Shown: piece after piece, positions 1 to 7,539 of the stretch | Layout: the number at the start of each line of letters is the position of its first letter | How positions within the stretch are numbered: position 1 is the stretch's first letter | Origin: Enterobacter oligotrophicus | GTDB taxonomy: Bacteria; Pseudomonadota; Gammaproteobacteria; Enterobacterales; Enterobacteriaceae | Length of the DNA: 64,000 bases | Direction: 5' to 3' | Assembly: GCF_009176645.1 (NCBI RefSeq) | Contig: NZ_AP019007.1 | Span: 3,596,001-3,660,000, forward strand | Notes under the pieces: generated by a model | The model's input: the letters and a program-made list of their open reading frames with translations, nothing else | Database searches by the model: none | Told to the model about the DNA's origin: nothing | Position numbers and translations under genes: made by a program

Positions 1-2
1 GC

Positions 3-782
3 GAACCCGTTCCGCAAGGGCGCGGAGTGGTGAAAGCGGATATCCAGTCGTTTAGTTACCCGCAAACGGAACATCCGGTGCTGGACAACGTGAACTTTAC
101 GCTCCAGCCTGGGCAGATGCTGGGCATTTGTGGTCCGACGGGCTCCGGCAAAAGTACCGTGCTGTCGCTCCTCCAGCGTCACTTTGATGTGAGCAAAGGC
201 GATATTCGTTTTCACGATCTTCCACTGACGACGCTGCAACTGGACGCGTGGCGCAGCCGCCTGGCCGTGGTTAGCCAGACGCCGTTTTTATTCTCTGATA
301 CCGTGGCGAACAATATCGCGCTTGGCCATCCTGCGGCGACGCAGGAGGAGATTGAACATGTGGCGCGCTTAGCCAGCGTCCATGACGATATTCTGCGTCT
401 GCCACAAGGGTATGAAACGGAAGTGGGTGAGCGGGGCGTGATGCTCTCCGGCGGGCAAAAACAGCGTATCTCGATTGCGCGTGCCCTGTTGTTAAATGCG
501 GAAATCCTGATTCTGGACGATGCTCTCTCTGCCGTCGATGGCCGTACCGAGCACCAGATACTGCACAATCTGCGCCAGTGGGGCGAGGGACGTACTGTGA
601 TTATCAGTGCCCACCGACTTTCCGCGCTGACGGAAGCCAGTGAAATCCTGGTGTTGCAACACGGACACATTGCCCAGCGCGGTCAGCACGACCAGCTTAC
701 GGAGCAACCGGGCTGGTATCGCGATATGTATCGTTATCAGCAGCTGGAAGCGGCACTGGATGAGGAGGTCAACAATGCGTAA
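3..782 (+). CDS. mdlA: MdlA, ABC exporter half-transporter (3' part only)
   Basis: The reading frame is open from the left edge, so only the C-terminal nucleotide-binding domain is present. It shows Walker A (GPTGSGKST), the ABC signature (LSGGQ) and Walker B ([13 protein letters not shown]), followed by the H-loop region (ISAHRLSAL). MdlA pairs with MdlB as a heterodimeric inner-membrane exporter of the multidrug type; the natural substrate is not established. The stop codon overlaps the start of mdlB by 8 bases, which indicates translational coupling. The membrane domain lies outside the window. Confidence 0.93.
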   Translation, partial: EPVPQGRGVVKADIQSFSYPQTEHPVLDNVNFTLQPGQMLGICGPTGSGKSTVLSLLQRHFDVSKGDIRFHDLPLTTLQLDAWRSRLAVVSQTPFLFSDTVANNIALGHPAATQEEIEHVARLASVHDDILRLPQGYETEVGERGVMLSGGQKQRISIARALLLNAEILILDDALSAVDGRTEHQILHNLRQWGEGRTVIISAHRLSALTEASEILVLQHGHIAQRGQHDQLTEQPGWYRDMYRYQQLEAALDEEVNNA

Positions 783-2556
783 ATTTGGCGCGCTATGGCC
801 GACGCTTAAGCGCCTGCTGGCCTACGGTTCACCGTGGCGAAAACCGCTGTCTGTTGCCGTGCTTCTGCTGTGGATTGCCGCGGTGGCTGAAGTCAGCGGC
901 CCGCTGTTGATCAGCTATTTTATCGACAATATGGTGGCGAAAAGCTATCTACCGCTGGGGCTGGTTGCCGGTTTAGGCGTGGCTTATGTGGGATTACAGC
1001 TGACGGCAGCCGGGCTTCACTACGCGCAATCGCTGCTGTTTAACCGGGCGGCCGTGGGCGTTGTGCAGCAACTGCGCACCGATGTAATGGACGCGGCGCT
1101 GCGCCAGCCGCTGAGCGAGTTCGATACCCAGCCCGTCGGCCAGGTGATTTCACGCGTAACCAACGATACCGAGGTGATCCGCGATCTGTACGTCACCGTC
1201 GTGGCGACCGTTCTGCGAAGTGCGGCGCTGATCGGTGCCATGCTGGTGGCCATGTTCAGCCTCGACTGGCGCATGGCGCTGGTGGCGATCACGATCTTCC
1301 CGGCCGTGCTGACGGTAATGGTTATCTATCAACGCTACAGCACGCCCATTGTTCGCCGTGTACGCGCTTATCTGGCTGATATCAACGATGGCTTCAACGA
1401 AGTCATTAATGGCATGAGCGTCATCCAGCAGTTCCGCCAGCAGGCGCGATTCGGTGAGCGGATGGGCGAAGCCAGCCGTTCACACTATATGGCGCGTATG
1501 CAGACCTTGCGCCTGGACGGTTTCCTGCTGCGCCCGTTGTTGAGCCTTTTCTCGGCGCTGGTGCTGTGCGGTTTGCTGATGCTGTTTGGACTGACAACCC
1601 GCGGGACGATTGAGGTCGGGGTGCTGTATGCCTTCATCAGCTATCTTGGCCGCCTTAACGAACCGTTGATTGAACTCACCACCCAGCAGTCGATGCTGCA
1701 GCAGGCGGTGGTCGCCGGGGAGCGCGTCTTTGAGCTGATGGACAGACCGCGTCAGACCTACGGCAACGACGAGCGGCCTCTGCAAAGCGGCGCGATTACG
1801 TTTGATCATGTCTCGTTCGCCTACCGTGACGACCAGCTTGTGCTGCAGGATATCAGCCTCGATATTCCGTCGCGGGGCTTTGTGGCGCTGGTGGGGCACA
1901 CCGGGAGCGGCAAGAGTACGCTCGCCAGTCTGTTGATGGGCTATTACCCGTTAACGAAAGGTGAAATTCGTCTGGATGGCCGTCCTCTTGCCTCGCTAAG
2001 CCACAACGTGTTGCGCAGGAGCGTCGCGATGGTGCAGCAAGATCCGGTGGTGCTGGCCGATACCTTCTATGCCAACGTCACTCTGGGGCGACCGTATACG
2101 CCTGAGCAGGTCTGGGATGTCCTGGAAAAAGTGCAGCTGGCAGAACTGGCGCGCGGGTTTAGCGAGGGGATCAATACCAAACTCGGCGAGCAGGGGAACA
2201 ACCTCTCCGTCGGACAAAAACAGCTTCTTGCGCTGGCGCGGGTGTTGATTGAAACGCCGCAGGTCCTGATCCTTGATGAAGCGACGGCCAGTATCGATTC
2301 GGGTACTGAGCAGGCTATTCAACAGGCGCTGGCTGCCGTTCGTGATCACACGACGCTGGTGGTTATCGCGCACCGTCTGTCTACTATCGTTGAAGCCGAT
2401 ACCATTCTGGTGCTGCATCGCGGGCAGGCCGTTGAGCGCGGAACGCACAGGCAACTGCTGGAGGCGAAAGGGCGCTACTGGCAGATGTACCAGCTGCAGC
2501 TGGCGGGGGAGGAGCTGGCGGCCAGCGCCCGTGAGGAAGAGTCGCTTAGCGCCTGA
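775..2556 (+). CDS. mdlB: MdlB, ABC exporter half-transporter
   Basis: This 593-residue protein has an N-terminal six-helix ABC exporter membrane domain (about residues 20-310) and a C-terminal ATPase domain with Walker A (GHTGSGKST), signature LSVGQ and Walker B ([12 protein letters not shown]). The length equals E. coli MdlB. The start at 775 (MRKFGAL) lies inside the end of mdlA; an upstream in-frame ATG at 640 would only read through mdlA in another frame and is rejected. The signature LSVGQ differs from the canonical LSGGQ of MdlA, a common asymmetry in heterodimeric exporters. A hairpin with a T run follows at 2611-2643. Confidence 0.95.
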   Translation: MRKFGALWPTLKRLLAYGSPWRKPLSVAVLLLWIAAVAEVSGPLLISYFIDNMVAKSYLPLGLVAGLGVAYVGLQLTAAGLHYAQSLLFNRAAVGVVQQLRTDVMDAALRQPLSEFDTQPVGQVISRVTNDTEVIRDLYVTVVATVLRSAALIGAMLVAMFSLDWRMALVAITIFPAVLTVMVIYQRYSTPIVRRVRAYLADINDGFNEVINGMSVIQQFRQQARFGERMGEASRSHYMARMQTLRLDGFLLRPLLSLFSALVLCGLLMLFGLTTRGTIEVGVLYAFISYLGRLNEPLIELTTQQSMLQQAVVAGERVFELMDRPRQTYGNDERPLQSGAITFDHVSFAYRDDQLVLQDISLDIPSRGFVALVGHTGSGKSTLASLLMGYYPLTKGEIRLDGRPLASLSHNVLRRSVAMVQQDPVVLADTFYANVTLGRPYTPEQVWDVLEKVQLAELARGFSEGINTKLGEQGNNLSVGQKQLLALARVLIETPQVLILDEATASIDSGTEQAIQQALAAVRDHTTLVVIAHRLSTIVEADTILVLHRGQAVERGTHRQLLEAKGRYWQMYQLQLAGEELAASAREEESLSA

Positions 2557-2573
2557 TGCACCAAAATCAGGCA
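2557..2573. promoter_or_regulatory. Candidate distal NtrC site for glnK
   Basis: TGCACCA followed by AAA and TCAGGCA resembles the NtrC enhancer consensus (TGCACCA, three bases, TGGTGCA) with a perfect left half and a poor right half. It starts at the base after the mdlB stop and lies about 150 bp upstream of the sigma-54 promoter, a normal enhancer distance. Confidence 0.45.
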
Positions 2574-2610
2574 GTGCGCTAACAGTCACAACTGTTGGTG
2601 CAAAACTGAA

Positions 2611-2643
2611 ACGCACCGTGCACTGTCATGGTGCGTTTTTTTT
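2611..2643 (+). terminator. Rho-independent terminator after mdlB
   Basis: The arms ACGCACC and GGTGCGT form a 7-bp stem around a 12-base loop, followed by a run of eight T. It ends the mdlAB transcript ahead of the glnK promoter. The same bases carry an NtrC-like site (2619-2635). Confidence 0.7.
2619..2635. promoter_or_regulatory. NtrC-like enhancer site upstream of glnK
   Basis: TGCACTG-TCA-TGGTGCG matches the NtrC consensus (TGCACCA, three bases, TGGTGCA) in 11 of 14 arm positions. It lies about 100 bp before the sigma-54 promoter of glnK, where NtrC enhancers act. It sits inside the mdlB terminator hairpin. Confidence 0.55.
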
Positions 2644-2708
2644 CACCAGTACAACCCTCCACGCCTTCTTTTGCACACCGCGCCGCTTTTTCTCTCACTT
2701 TTCAATTC

Positions 2709-2724
2709 TGGCACACCGCTTGCA
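2709..2724 (+). promoter_or_regulatory. Sigma-54 promoter of glnK-amtB
   Basis: TGGCACACCGCTTGCA carries the -24 GG (2710-2711) and -12 GC (2722-2723) with the required 10-base gap, matching the sigma-54 consensus TGGCAC-N5-TTGCA. Transcription should start near 2735, about 45 bp before the glnK ATG. glnKamtB is a known NtrC/sigma-54 operon in enterics. Confidence 0.88.
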
Positions 2725-2778
2725 ATAACTCCTGCGTGTTAGCTGCGGCCATTACCGAATTCTGACTGGAGGGGATTT

Positions 2779-3117
2779 ATGAAGCTGGTTACGGTGGTAA
2801 TCAAACCATTCAAACTCGAAGACGTGCGTGAAGCACTGTCTTCCATGGGTATTCAGGGACTGACAGTGACCGAAGTGAAAGGCTTTGGTCGTCAGAAAGG
2901 TCATGCCGAGCTTTATCGCGGGGCGGAATACAGCGTTAACTTCCTGCCTAAAGTGAAGATCGATGTGGCCATTGCGGACGATCAGCTCGACGAAGTGATT
3001 GATGTTGTCAGCAAGGCGGCCTACACCGGCAAGATTGGCGACGGCAAAATTTTCGTTGCCGAACTGCAGCGCGTTATTCGCATTCGTACCGGCGAATCCG
3101 ACGAAGCGGCATTGTAA
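2779..3117 (+). CDS. glnK: GlnK, PII nitrogen-signalling protein
   Basis: This 112-residue PII trimer subunit senses 2-oxoglutarate, ATP/ADP and, through uridylylation, glutamine. Tyr51 (HAELYRGAEY) is the uridylylation site at the tip of the T-loop. When nitrogen returns, unmodified GlnK plugs the AmtB channel. Length and start match E. coli GlnK; the sequence GGAGG lies just upstream of the ATG. It is the first gene of a two-gene operon with amtB behind a sigma-54 promoter, so it is expected to be induced in nitrogen limitation. Confidence 0.97.
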   Translation: MKLVTVVIKPFKLEDVREALSSMGIQGLTVTEVKGFGRQKGHAELYRGAEYSVNFLPKVKIDVAIADDQLDEVIDVVSKAAYTGKIGDGKIFVAELQRVIRIRTGESDEAAL

Positions 3118-3152
3118 GTAACTCCTGGCACACAGTGATAGGGATCGAGAAA

Positions 3153-4439
3153 ATGAAGATAGCAACAATCAAAACGGGTCTGGGGTCGCTGGCACTGCTG
3201 CCGGGCCTGGCAATGGCTGCCCCTGCTGTGGCAGACAAAGCCGATAATGCTTTTATGATGATCTGCACCGCGCTGGTGCTGTTCATGACCATTCCGGGCA
3301 TTGCGCTGTTTTACGGCGGCCTGATCCGCGGCAAAAACGTCCTCTCTATGCTGACGCAGGTAGCCGTGACGTTCGCGCTGGTATGCGTGTTGTGGGTGGT
3401 CTACGGTTACTCGCTGGCGTTCGGCGAAGGTAATGCCTTCTTCGGTAACTTCAACTGGGCGATGCTGAAAAATATCGAACTGACCGCGCTGATGGGCAGC
3501 TTCTATCAGTACATTCATGTCGCTTTCCAGGGTTCATTCGCCTGTATTACCGTCGGTCTGATTGTCGGGTCGCTGGCTGAGCGTATCCGCTTCTCTGCGG
3601 TACTGATCTTCGTGGTGGTCTGGCTGACCCTCTCCTATGTGCCGATTGCCCATATGGTCTGGGGCGGCGGTCTGCTGGCATCCCATGGTGCGCTGGACTT
3701 CGCAGGCGGTACGGTTGTACACATCAACGCAGCCGTAGCAGGCCTGGTGGGTGCATACCTGATTGGCAAACGCGTGGGCTTCGGTAAAGAAGCGTTCAAA
3801 CCGCACAACCTGCCGATGGTATTTACGGGTACGGCTATCCTTTACTTTGGCTGGTTCGGTTTCAACGCCGGTTCAGCAAGCGCAGCTAGCGAAATCGCGG
3901 CGCTGGCTTTCGTGAATACCGTGGTCGCAACCGCTGGCGCTATTCTGTCGTGGGTGTTTGGCGAGTGGGCTGTTCGCGGTAAGCCGTCACTGCTGGGTGC
4001 CTGCTCAGGTGCGATTGCCGGTCTGGTCGGCATTACGCCAGCGTGTGGTTATGTGGGTGTCGGCGGTGCGCTGCTCATTGGTATCGTGGCGGGACTGGCG
4101 GGTCTGTGGGGAGTCACCGCACTGAAACGTATTCTCCGCGTTGATGATCCGTGTGATGTGTTCGGCGTGCACGGCGTGTGCGGCATCATCGGCTGTATTA
4201 TGACGGGTATCTTTGCCGCGGCATCTTTGGGCGGCGTGGGCTACGCAGAAGGCGTTACGATGGTTCACCAGGTTCTGGTGCAGCTGGAAAGTATCGCTAT
4301 CACCGTCGTCTGGTCGGGGGTGGTGGCCTTCGTTGGCTACAAGCTGGCGGACATGACCGTTGGCCTGCGTGTACCGGAAGAGCAGGAGCGCGAAGGTCTG
4401 GACGTCAACAGCCACGGCGAGAATGCGTATAACGCATAA
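3153..4439 (+). CDS. amtB: AmtB ammonium channel
   Basis: This 428-residue inner-membrane channel conducts ammonia/ammonium and is gated by GlnK. A signal peptide ends near Ala22 (GLAMA/APAV), followed by eleven membrane helices. The conserved pore histidines lie in AHMVWGGG and VFGVHGVCG. The ATG at 3153 was chosen over an in-frame GTG at 3135 because it gives the MKIATIKTG start seen in E. coli and has a purine-rich ribosome site before it. It follows glnK after 35 bp in the same operon. Confidence 0.97.
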   Translation: MKIATIKTGLGSLALLPGLAMAAPAVADKADNAFMMICTALVLFMTIPGIALFYGGLIRGKNVLSMLTQVAVTFALVCVLWVVYGYSLAFGEGNAFFGNFNWAMLKNIELTALMGSFYQYIHVAFQGSFACITVGLIVGSLAERIRFSAVLIFVVVWLTLSYVPIAHMVWGGGLLASHGALDFAGGTVVHINAAVAGLVGAYLIGKRVGFGKEAFKPHNLPMVFTGTAILYFGWFGFNAGSASAASEIAALAFVNTVVATAGAILSWVFGEWAVRGKPSLLGACSGAIAGLVGITPACGYVGVGGALLIGIVAGLAGLWGVTALKRILRVDDPCDVFGVHGVCGIIGCIMTGIFAAASLGGVGYAEGVTMVHQVLVQLESIAITVVWSGVVAFVGYKLADMTVGLRVPEEQEREGLDVNSHGENAYNA

Positions 4440-4447
4440 CACATAGC

Positions 4448-4473
4448 AAAACGGCAACTTCGGTTGCCGTTTT
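4448..4473 (+). terminator. Terminator of glnK-amtB
   Basis: A perfect 11-bp stem (AAAACGGCAAC with GTTGCCGTTTT) closes on a TTCG tetraloop and ends in T residues. The A/T-flanked arms let it work in both directions between convergent amtB and tesB. Confidence 0.85.
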
Positions 4474-4481
4474 GAGTGTGT

Positions 4482-4508
4482 ATGCCCTCTCCCAAAGGGA
4501 GAGGGCAT
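4482..4508. repeat. Palindromic CCCTCTCCC-type intergenic element
   Basis: Twelve bases (ATGCCCTCTCCC), a 3-base loop and the exact reverse complement form a perfect hairpin between convergent amtB and tesB. The core CCCTCTCCC/GGGAGAGGG recurs at 30777 and 37634 in this window. Confidence 0.7.
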
Positions 4509-4522
4509 CAGCCCGCACAAAA

Positions 4523-5383
4523 TCACCCTCGGTTACGCATCACCCCTTCCTGCACCGTTGATGCCACCAGTACGCCATCCTGAGTATAAAACTCACCCCG
4601 CACGAATCCGCGCGCGCTGGACGCCGAGGTACTTTCCACGCTGTAGAGCAGCCAGTCGTTCATATCGAACGGACGGTGGAACCACATAGAGTGATCGATG
4701 GTCGCCACCTGCATCCCTTTCTCCAGGAATCCTACGCCGTGCGGCTGCAGCGCAACGGGCAAAAAGTTGAAGTCAGACGCGTAGCCGAGCAGATACTGAT
4801 GAACGCGGATATCAGCCGGAACACTCCCGTTGGCACGCATCCAGACCTGACGTTTTGGCTCGGCAGTGTGGCCTTTCATCGGGTTATGGAACTCGACGGG
4901 GCGGATCTCCAGCGGCTTATCGCAGAGAAACTTCTCTTTCACTTGCGGCGGCAGCAAATGCGCCAGCGCGCGGGCGATTTCAGTCTCAGATTTAAGGTCG
5001 TCCGGTGACGGCGCGGGCGGCATCTCTTTTTGATGCTCGTAACCTGGCTCAGGTGCCTGGAACGAGGCGGTCATGTAAAAGATGGGCTTTCCGTTTTGCA
5101 CGGCAGCCACGCGGCGGGCGCTGAAACTGTTGCCATCACGTAAGACTTCCACGTCATACACAATGGGTTTTGCACTATCACCAGGGCGTAAAAAGTAGCT
5201 GTGAAAGGAGTGCACCAGACGGTCTGCCGGGACGGTTTCTTTTGCGGCATACAGCGCCTGTCCCACGACTTGCCCTCCGAAGACCTGGCGTAAGCCCAAA
5301 TCTTCGCTCTGTCCGCGGAAGAGTCCCTCCTCAATTTTTTCCAGATTCAGTAATGTCAGCAGATTGTTCAGTGCCTGACTCAT
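4523..5383 (-). CDS. tesB: TesB, acyl-CoA thioesterase II
   Basis: This 286-residue cytosolic double-hotdog thioesterase hydrolyses medium- and long-chain acyl-CoA to free fatty acid and CoA. The sequence is close to E. coli TesB along its whole length, with the C-terminal hotdog region [11 protein letters not shown] that contains the catalytic Asp and the ending VQEGVMRN. The start at MSQALNN (5383) matches E. coli; an upstream in-frame ATG at 5395 would add four residues. It is convergent with amtB and divergent from ybaY. Confidence 0.95.
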   Translation of the reverse strand: MSQALNNLLTLLNLEKIEEGLFRGQSEDLGLRQVFGGQVVGQALYAAKETVPADRLVHSFHSYFLRPGDSAKPIVYDVEVLRDGNSFSARRVAAVQNGKPIFYMTASFQAPEPGYEHQKEMPPAPSPDDLKSETEIARALAHLLPPQVKEKFLCDKPLEIRPVEFHNPMKGHTAEPKRQVWMRANGSVPADIRVHQYLLGYASDFNFLPVALQPHGVGFLEKGMQVATIDHSMWFHRPFDMNDWLLYSVESTSASSARGFVRGEFYTQDGVLVASTVQEGVMRNRG

Positions 5384-5587
5384 AATCGTCCTCAATAAAC
5401 GCCGTGGCGAAAGATACGCTGAGTATAACGCAGAAATGAAAGTGGTCCGATGGGTAGATTAGTCTGAATATCGAGGCGAAATTAGGCATTAATCAGTGAT
5501 TTGTGCCAGACTTGTATGCGTTATATGAATGTAAACGACATCGGGTGGGATCGATCCCGCTGGTGCATTGATGATAAGGAGACTTCA

Positions 5588-6115
5588 ATGAAACTCGTGC
5601 CCATGCTAAGTGGTGTAGCTATTGCGGTGGCGTTGTCCGCCTGTGCAGGTAAGAGCGCCCAGGTGCCGGTGCCAGCAGCAGACCCGAACGGGATTAACAC
5701 TCTTTCGCAGCAGTCCATTCAGCAACCAAATGTTTCCGGGACAATCTGGATCAAACAGAAAGTCGCGCTACCGCCGGATGCGGTATTGACGGTTACGCTT
5801 TCCGACGCCTCGCTGGCTGACGCGCCATCGAAAGTGCTGGCGCAGCGCGCCGTTCGTACTGAGGGGAAACAGGCACCGTTTAGCTTTGTGCTGCCGTACA
5901 ATCCTTCAGACGTTCAGCCGAATGCCCGTATCCTCCTGAGCGCAGCAGTAACAATCAACGATAAACTGGTCTTTATCACCGATACGGTGCAGGAAGCGAT
6001 TAATAACGGCGGGACAAAAGTCGATCTGAACCTGGTGCCGGTGCAGCAAACTGAAGTGCCCGTAGCACCACAGACTAACCAGCCGTCGCTGCCGACGCCG
6101 CCAACGCAGCTTTAA
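5588..6115 (+). CDS. ybaY: YbaY, outer-membrane lipoprotein of the YbaY/YscW family
   Basis: This 175-residue protein carries a lipoprotein signal peptide with lipobox LSAC, giving a lipidated Cys19 or so. The body (SGTIWIKQKVALPPDAVLTVTLSDAS onward, in two segments) is the beta-rich YbaY domain, related to the YscW pilotin. The tail is rich in Pro, Gln and Thr. Its function is not established. The start at 5588 gives the signal peptide; the in-frame ATG at 5501 would bury it behind 29 residues. It is somewhat shorter than E. coli YbaY. Confidence 0.9.
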   Translation: MKLVPMLSGVAIAVALSACAGKSAQVPVPAADPNGINTLSQQSIQQPNVSGTIWIKQKVALPPDAVLTVTLSDASLADAPSKVLAQRAVRTEGKQAPFSFVLPYNPSDVQPNARILLSAAVTINDKLVFITDTVQEAINNGGTKVDLNLVPVQQTEVPVAPQTNQPSLPTPPTQL

Positions 6116-6120
6116 AGACT

Positions 6121-6152
6121 CTGACACCCTCTCCTTCGGAAGAGGGTGTCAG
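6121..6152. terminator. Bidirectional terminator between ybaY and atl
   Basis: CTGACACCCTCT pairs with AGAGGGTGTCAG, and after one mismatch and one more pair the hairpin closes on a TTCG tetraloop. It lies exactly between the convergent stop codons and overlaps the last codons of atl. There is no T run, so termination strength is uncertain. Confidence 0.55.
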
Positions 6153-6460
6153 TACACCCAGCGATACTTCTGTAAATCAACCTGCCCTGAACCTGATACC
6201 TGTATCCCTTCTGAAAGCAACGCCTGGCGTTGTCGCTGGAGATCCGGCCCGGTGAGCGAAATAGCACCATGGCGATTCACCACCCGGTGCCAGGGCAATG
6301 TGCTGCCTTCCGGCAGTCGTTTCAACACCCCGCCGACCTGACGCGCAGCGCGCGGTGAACCGGCCAGCCGGGCAACCTCTCCGTAAGTTGTTACATACCC
6401 TTCCGGTATGGAGGCAATGATTTGCCAGACGCGCTGCGGGAAAGCGTCGTGTTCGTCCAT
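6149..6460 (-). CDS. atl: Alkyltransferase-like protein Atl (YbaZ)
   Basis: This 103-residue protein has the DNA-binding fold of O6-alkylguanine-DNA alkyltransferases, but the active-site Cys of PCHRV is Trp here (PWHRV, residues 56-60). It therefore cannot accept alkyl groups; known ATL proteins bind O6-alkylguanine and pass it to nucleotide excision repair. The RAARQVGGVLKR helix carries the arginine finger. The start at MDEHDAF (6460) is preferred; an upstream ATG at 6535 adds 25 residues not typical of the family. It is divergent from ffs. Confidence 0.92.
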   Translation of the reverse strand: MDEHDAFPQRVWQIIASIPEGYVTTYGEVARLAGSPRAARQVGGVLKRLPEGSTLPWHRVVNRHGAISLTGPDLQRQRQALLSEGIQVSGSGQVDLQKYRWVY

Positions 6461-6561
6461 ACTTACTCCTGTGGGGAACCTTTGATGTGTCATGGTAAAC
6501 GAAGATAAACCTGATTGCTGCGCCTGTTTGCGCAATAAACCATCATCCGGTTGCCGGCGGC

Positions 6562-6590
6562 TTGCAATTGCAGGCCAGCACAGGGATAAT
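6562..6590 (+). promoter_or_regulatory. Promoter of ffs
   Basis: TTGCAA (6562-6567) and GATAAT (6585-6590) are separated by 17 bp and followed by a GC-rich discriminator (GCGCCAGCGC), as in growth-rate-controlled stable RNA promoters. Transcription from about 6598 gives a leader of about 25 nt before the mature 4.5S RNA, consistent with RNase P processing known in E. coli. Confidence 0.75.
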
Positions 6591-6622
6591 GCGCCAGCGC
6601 GTTGGTTATCAACGCTCTCAAT

Positions 6623-6736
6623 GGGGGCTCTGTTGGTTCTCCCGCAACGCTACTCTGTTCACCAGGTCAGGTCCGGAAGGAAGCAGCCAGGGCAGACGAC
6701 GTGTGTGCCGGGATGTAGCTGGCAGGGCCCCCACCC
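6623..6736 (+). ncRNA. ffs: 4.5S RNA of the signal recognition particle
   Basis: The 114-nt sequence begins GGGGGCTCTGTTGG and ends GGGCCCCCACCC, so the ends pair. It contains the conserved apical motif CAGGTCAGGTCCGGAAGGAAGCAG (given here as CAGGTCAGGTCC plus GGAAGGAAGCAG), with the GGAA tetraloop and the internal loops that bind Ffh. It differs from E. coli 4.5S RNA at only a few positions. It forms the signal recognition particle with Ffh and directs nascent membrane proteins to FtsY. Confidence 0.98.
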
Positions 6737-7005
6737 ATTTCTGCTCCTCGACAGTACTTGTATCCTCCTTCGTCGTTACCGATTCGTGCCTGAGTTTGTT
6801 ATTCCCCACAAATAAAAAGTATTTTATATATTATGTAATTTATCTTTCATTAATTTGAAATATAACTGTCATAAACCTGTAATAATAGCCTGTCATTTTA
6901 TTACTGGGCATCTTTTTTCTGTCATAAGCAAAAAATATATATCTGGATAAGCAAGTTAACTTCGTGTATTAAATAAGGCACGTATTCCGAAGGGAAGTGA
7001 CGAAC

Positions 7006-7257
7006 ATGGCTACTGCGGTTTTAAACGTTAAAATTGATGAAACGCTAAAAGAAAAACTTCGCCACTATGCAGAAGTGAATAATGAGAATTTAAGCGTGAC
7101 CACAGAGAAACTGCTGCTGCTGGCGTTTGAAGCAGTAGAAGAGGCGGGAGTATCGGAAGAGGATATCGATAATCAGCATACGGAAGAAGAGAGTGTATCT
7201 CCATTTACTCCTAAAGAAATCAAGGCACTACGTAAAATTCTGAAGAAGAGAAAATGA
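7006..7257 (+). CDS. Small ribbon-helix-helix-like protein, unassigned
   Basis: The product is 83 residues from ATG 7006 (MATAVLNVKIDETLKEKL); an in-frame ATG at 6997 would add three. The N-terminal beta strand with alternating residues (AVLNVKID) followed by two helices looks like a ribbon-helix-helix DNA-binding domain of the RelB/ParD sort. Then comes an acidic linker (EEAGVSEEDIDNQHTEEE) and a very basic C-terminal helix (KEIKALRKILKKRK). It overlaps the next gene by ATGA, so the two are translationally coupled. The upstream 270 bp is A/T-rich. I do not recognise a named family. Confidence 0.75.
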   Translation: MATAVLNVKIDETLKEKLRHYAEVNNENLSVTTEKLLLLAFEAVEEAGVSEEDIDNQHTEEESVSPFTPKEIKALRKILKKRK

Positions 7258-7469
7258 AACAACAACTGTCGACTGCCAGTGACTACAAAGAGGCCTGCGA
7301 TTTGTTGCGTTCAGGCTATGTCAAACACGTACGTCTTGGCTGGAATGTAGGAAGTGATGAGTTCTTTCGGATTGCGTCAGACTGGTGTGATACCGGCGCG
7401 AAAATAAAGAAAGACGGTGAAAGTTTCGTTATTTCACTGAAAGGTTTCCCTATTCCTCCCCAGCACTAA
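7254..7469 (+). CDS. 71-residue protein coupled to the RHH-like gene, unassigned
   Basis: The product has 71 residues, is soluble and has mixed alpha/beta character (YKEACDLLRSGYVKHVRLGW, then SDEFFRIASDWCDTGAKIKK, ending in a beta-like ESFVISLKGF). The ATG overlaps the stop of the preceding gene as ATGA, with no room for an independent promoter. A perfect 14-bp terminator follows at 7483-7518. I do not recognise the family. The pair has the shape of a toxin-antitoxin operon, but there is no recognised RNase or gyrase-poison signature, so no function is assigned. Confidence 0.7.
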   Translation: MKQQLSTASDYKEACDLLRSGYVKHVRLGWNVGSDEFFRIASDWCDTGAKIKKDGESFVISLKGFPIPPQH

Positions 7470-7482
7470 AATCTGCCCCGTG

Positions 7483-7519
7483 AAAACTGCTGACTGCAGA
7501 ACGCCAGTCAGCAGTTTTT
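7483..7519. terminator. Strong bidirectional terminator
   Basis: AAAACTGCTGACTG pairs perfectly with CAGTCAGCAGTTTT around an 8-base loop, with T tracts on both strands. It separates the small two-gene operon from convergent yczR. Confidence 0.88.
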
Positions 7520-7539
7520 ATTATTTTTCGCTGAGAAAA

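Noticed and set aside
640..775. Upstream start of mdlB
   Set aside because: The extension would read the end of mdlA in another frame; the start at 775 gives the family length and N-terminus.
7006..7469. Definite toxin-antitoxin call for the small gene pair
   Set aside because: Only the operon shape and the RHH-like fold support it. The second protein shows no recognised toxin motif, so it is reported as unassigned.
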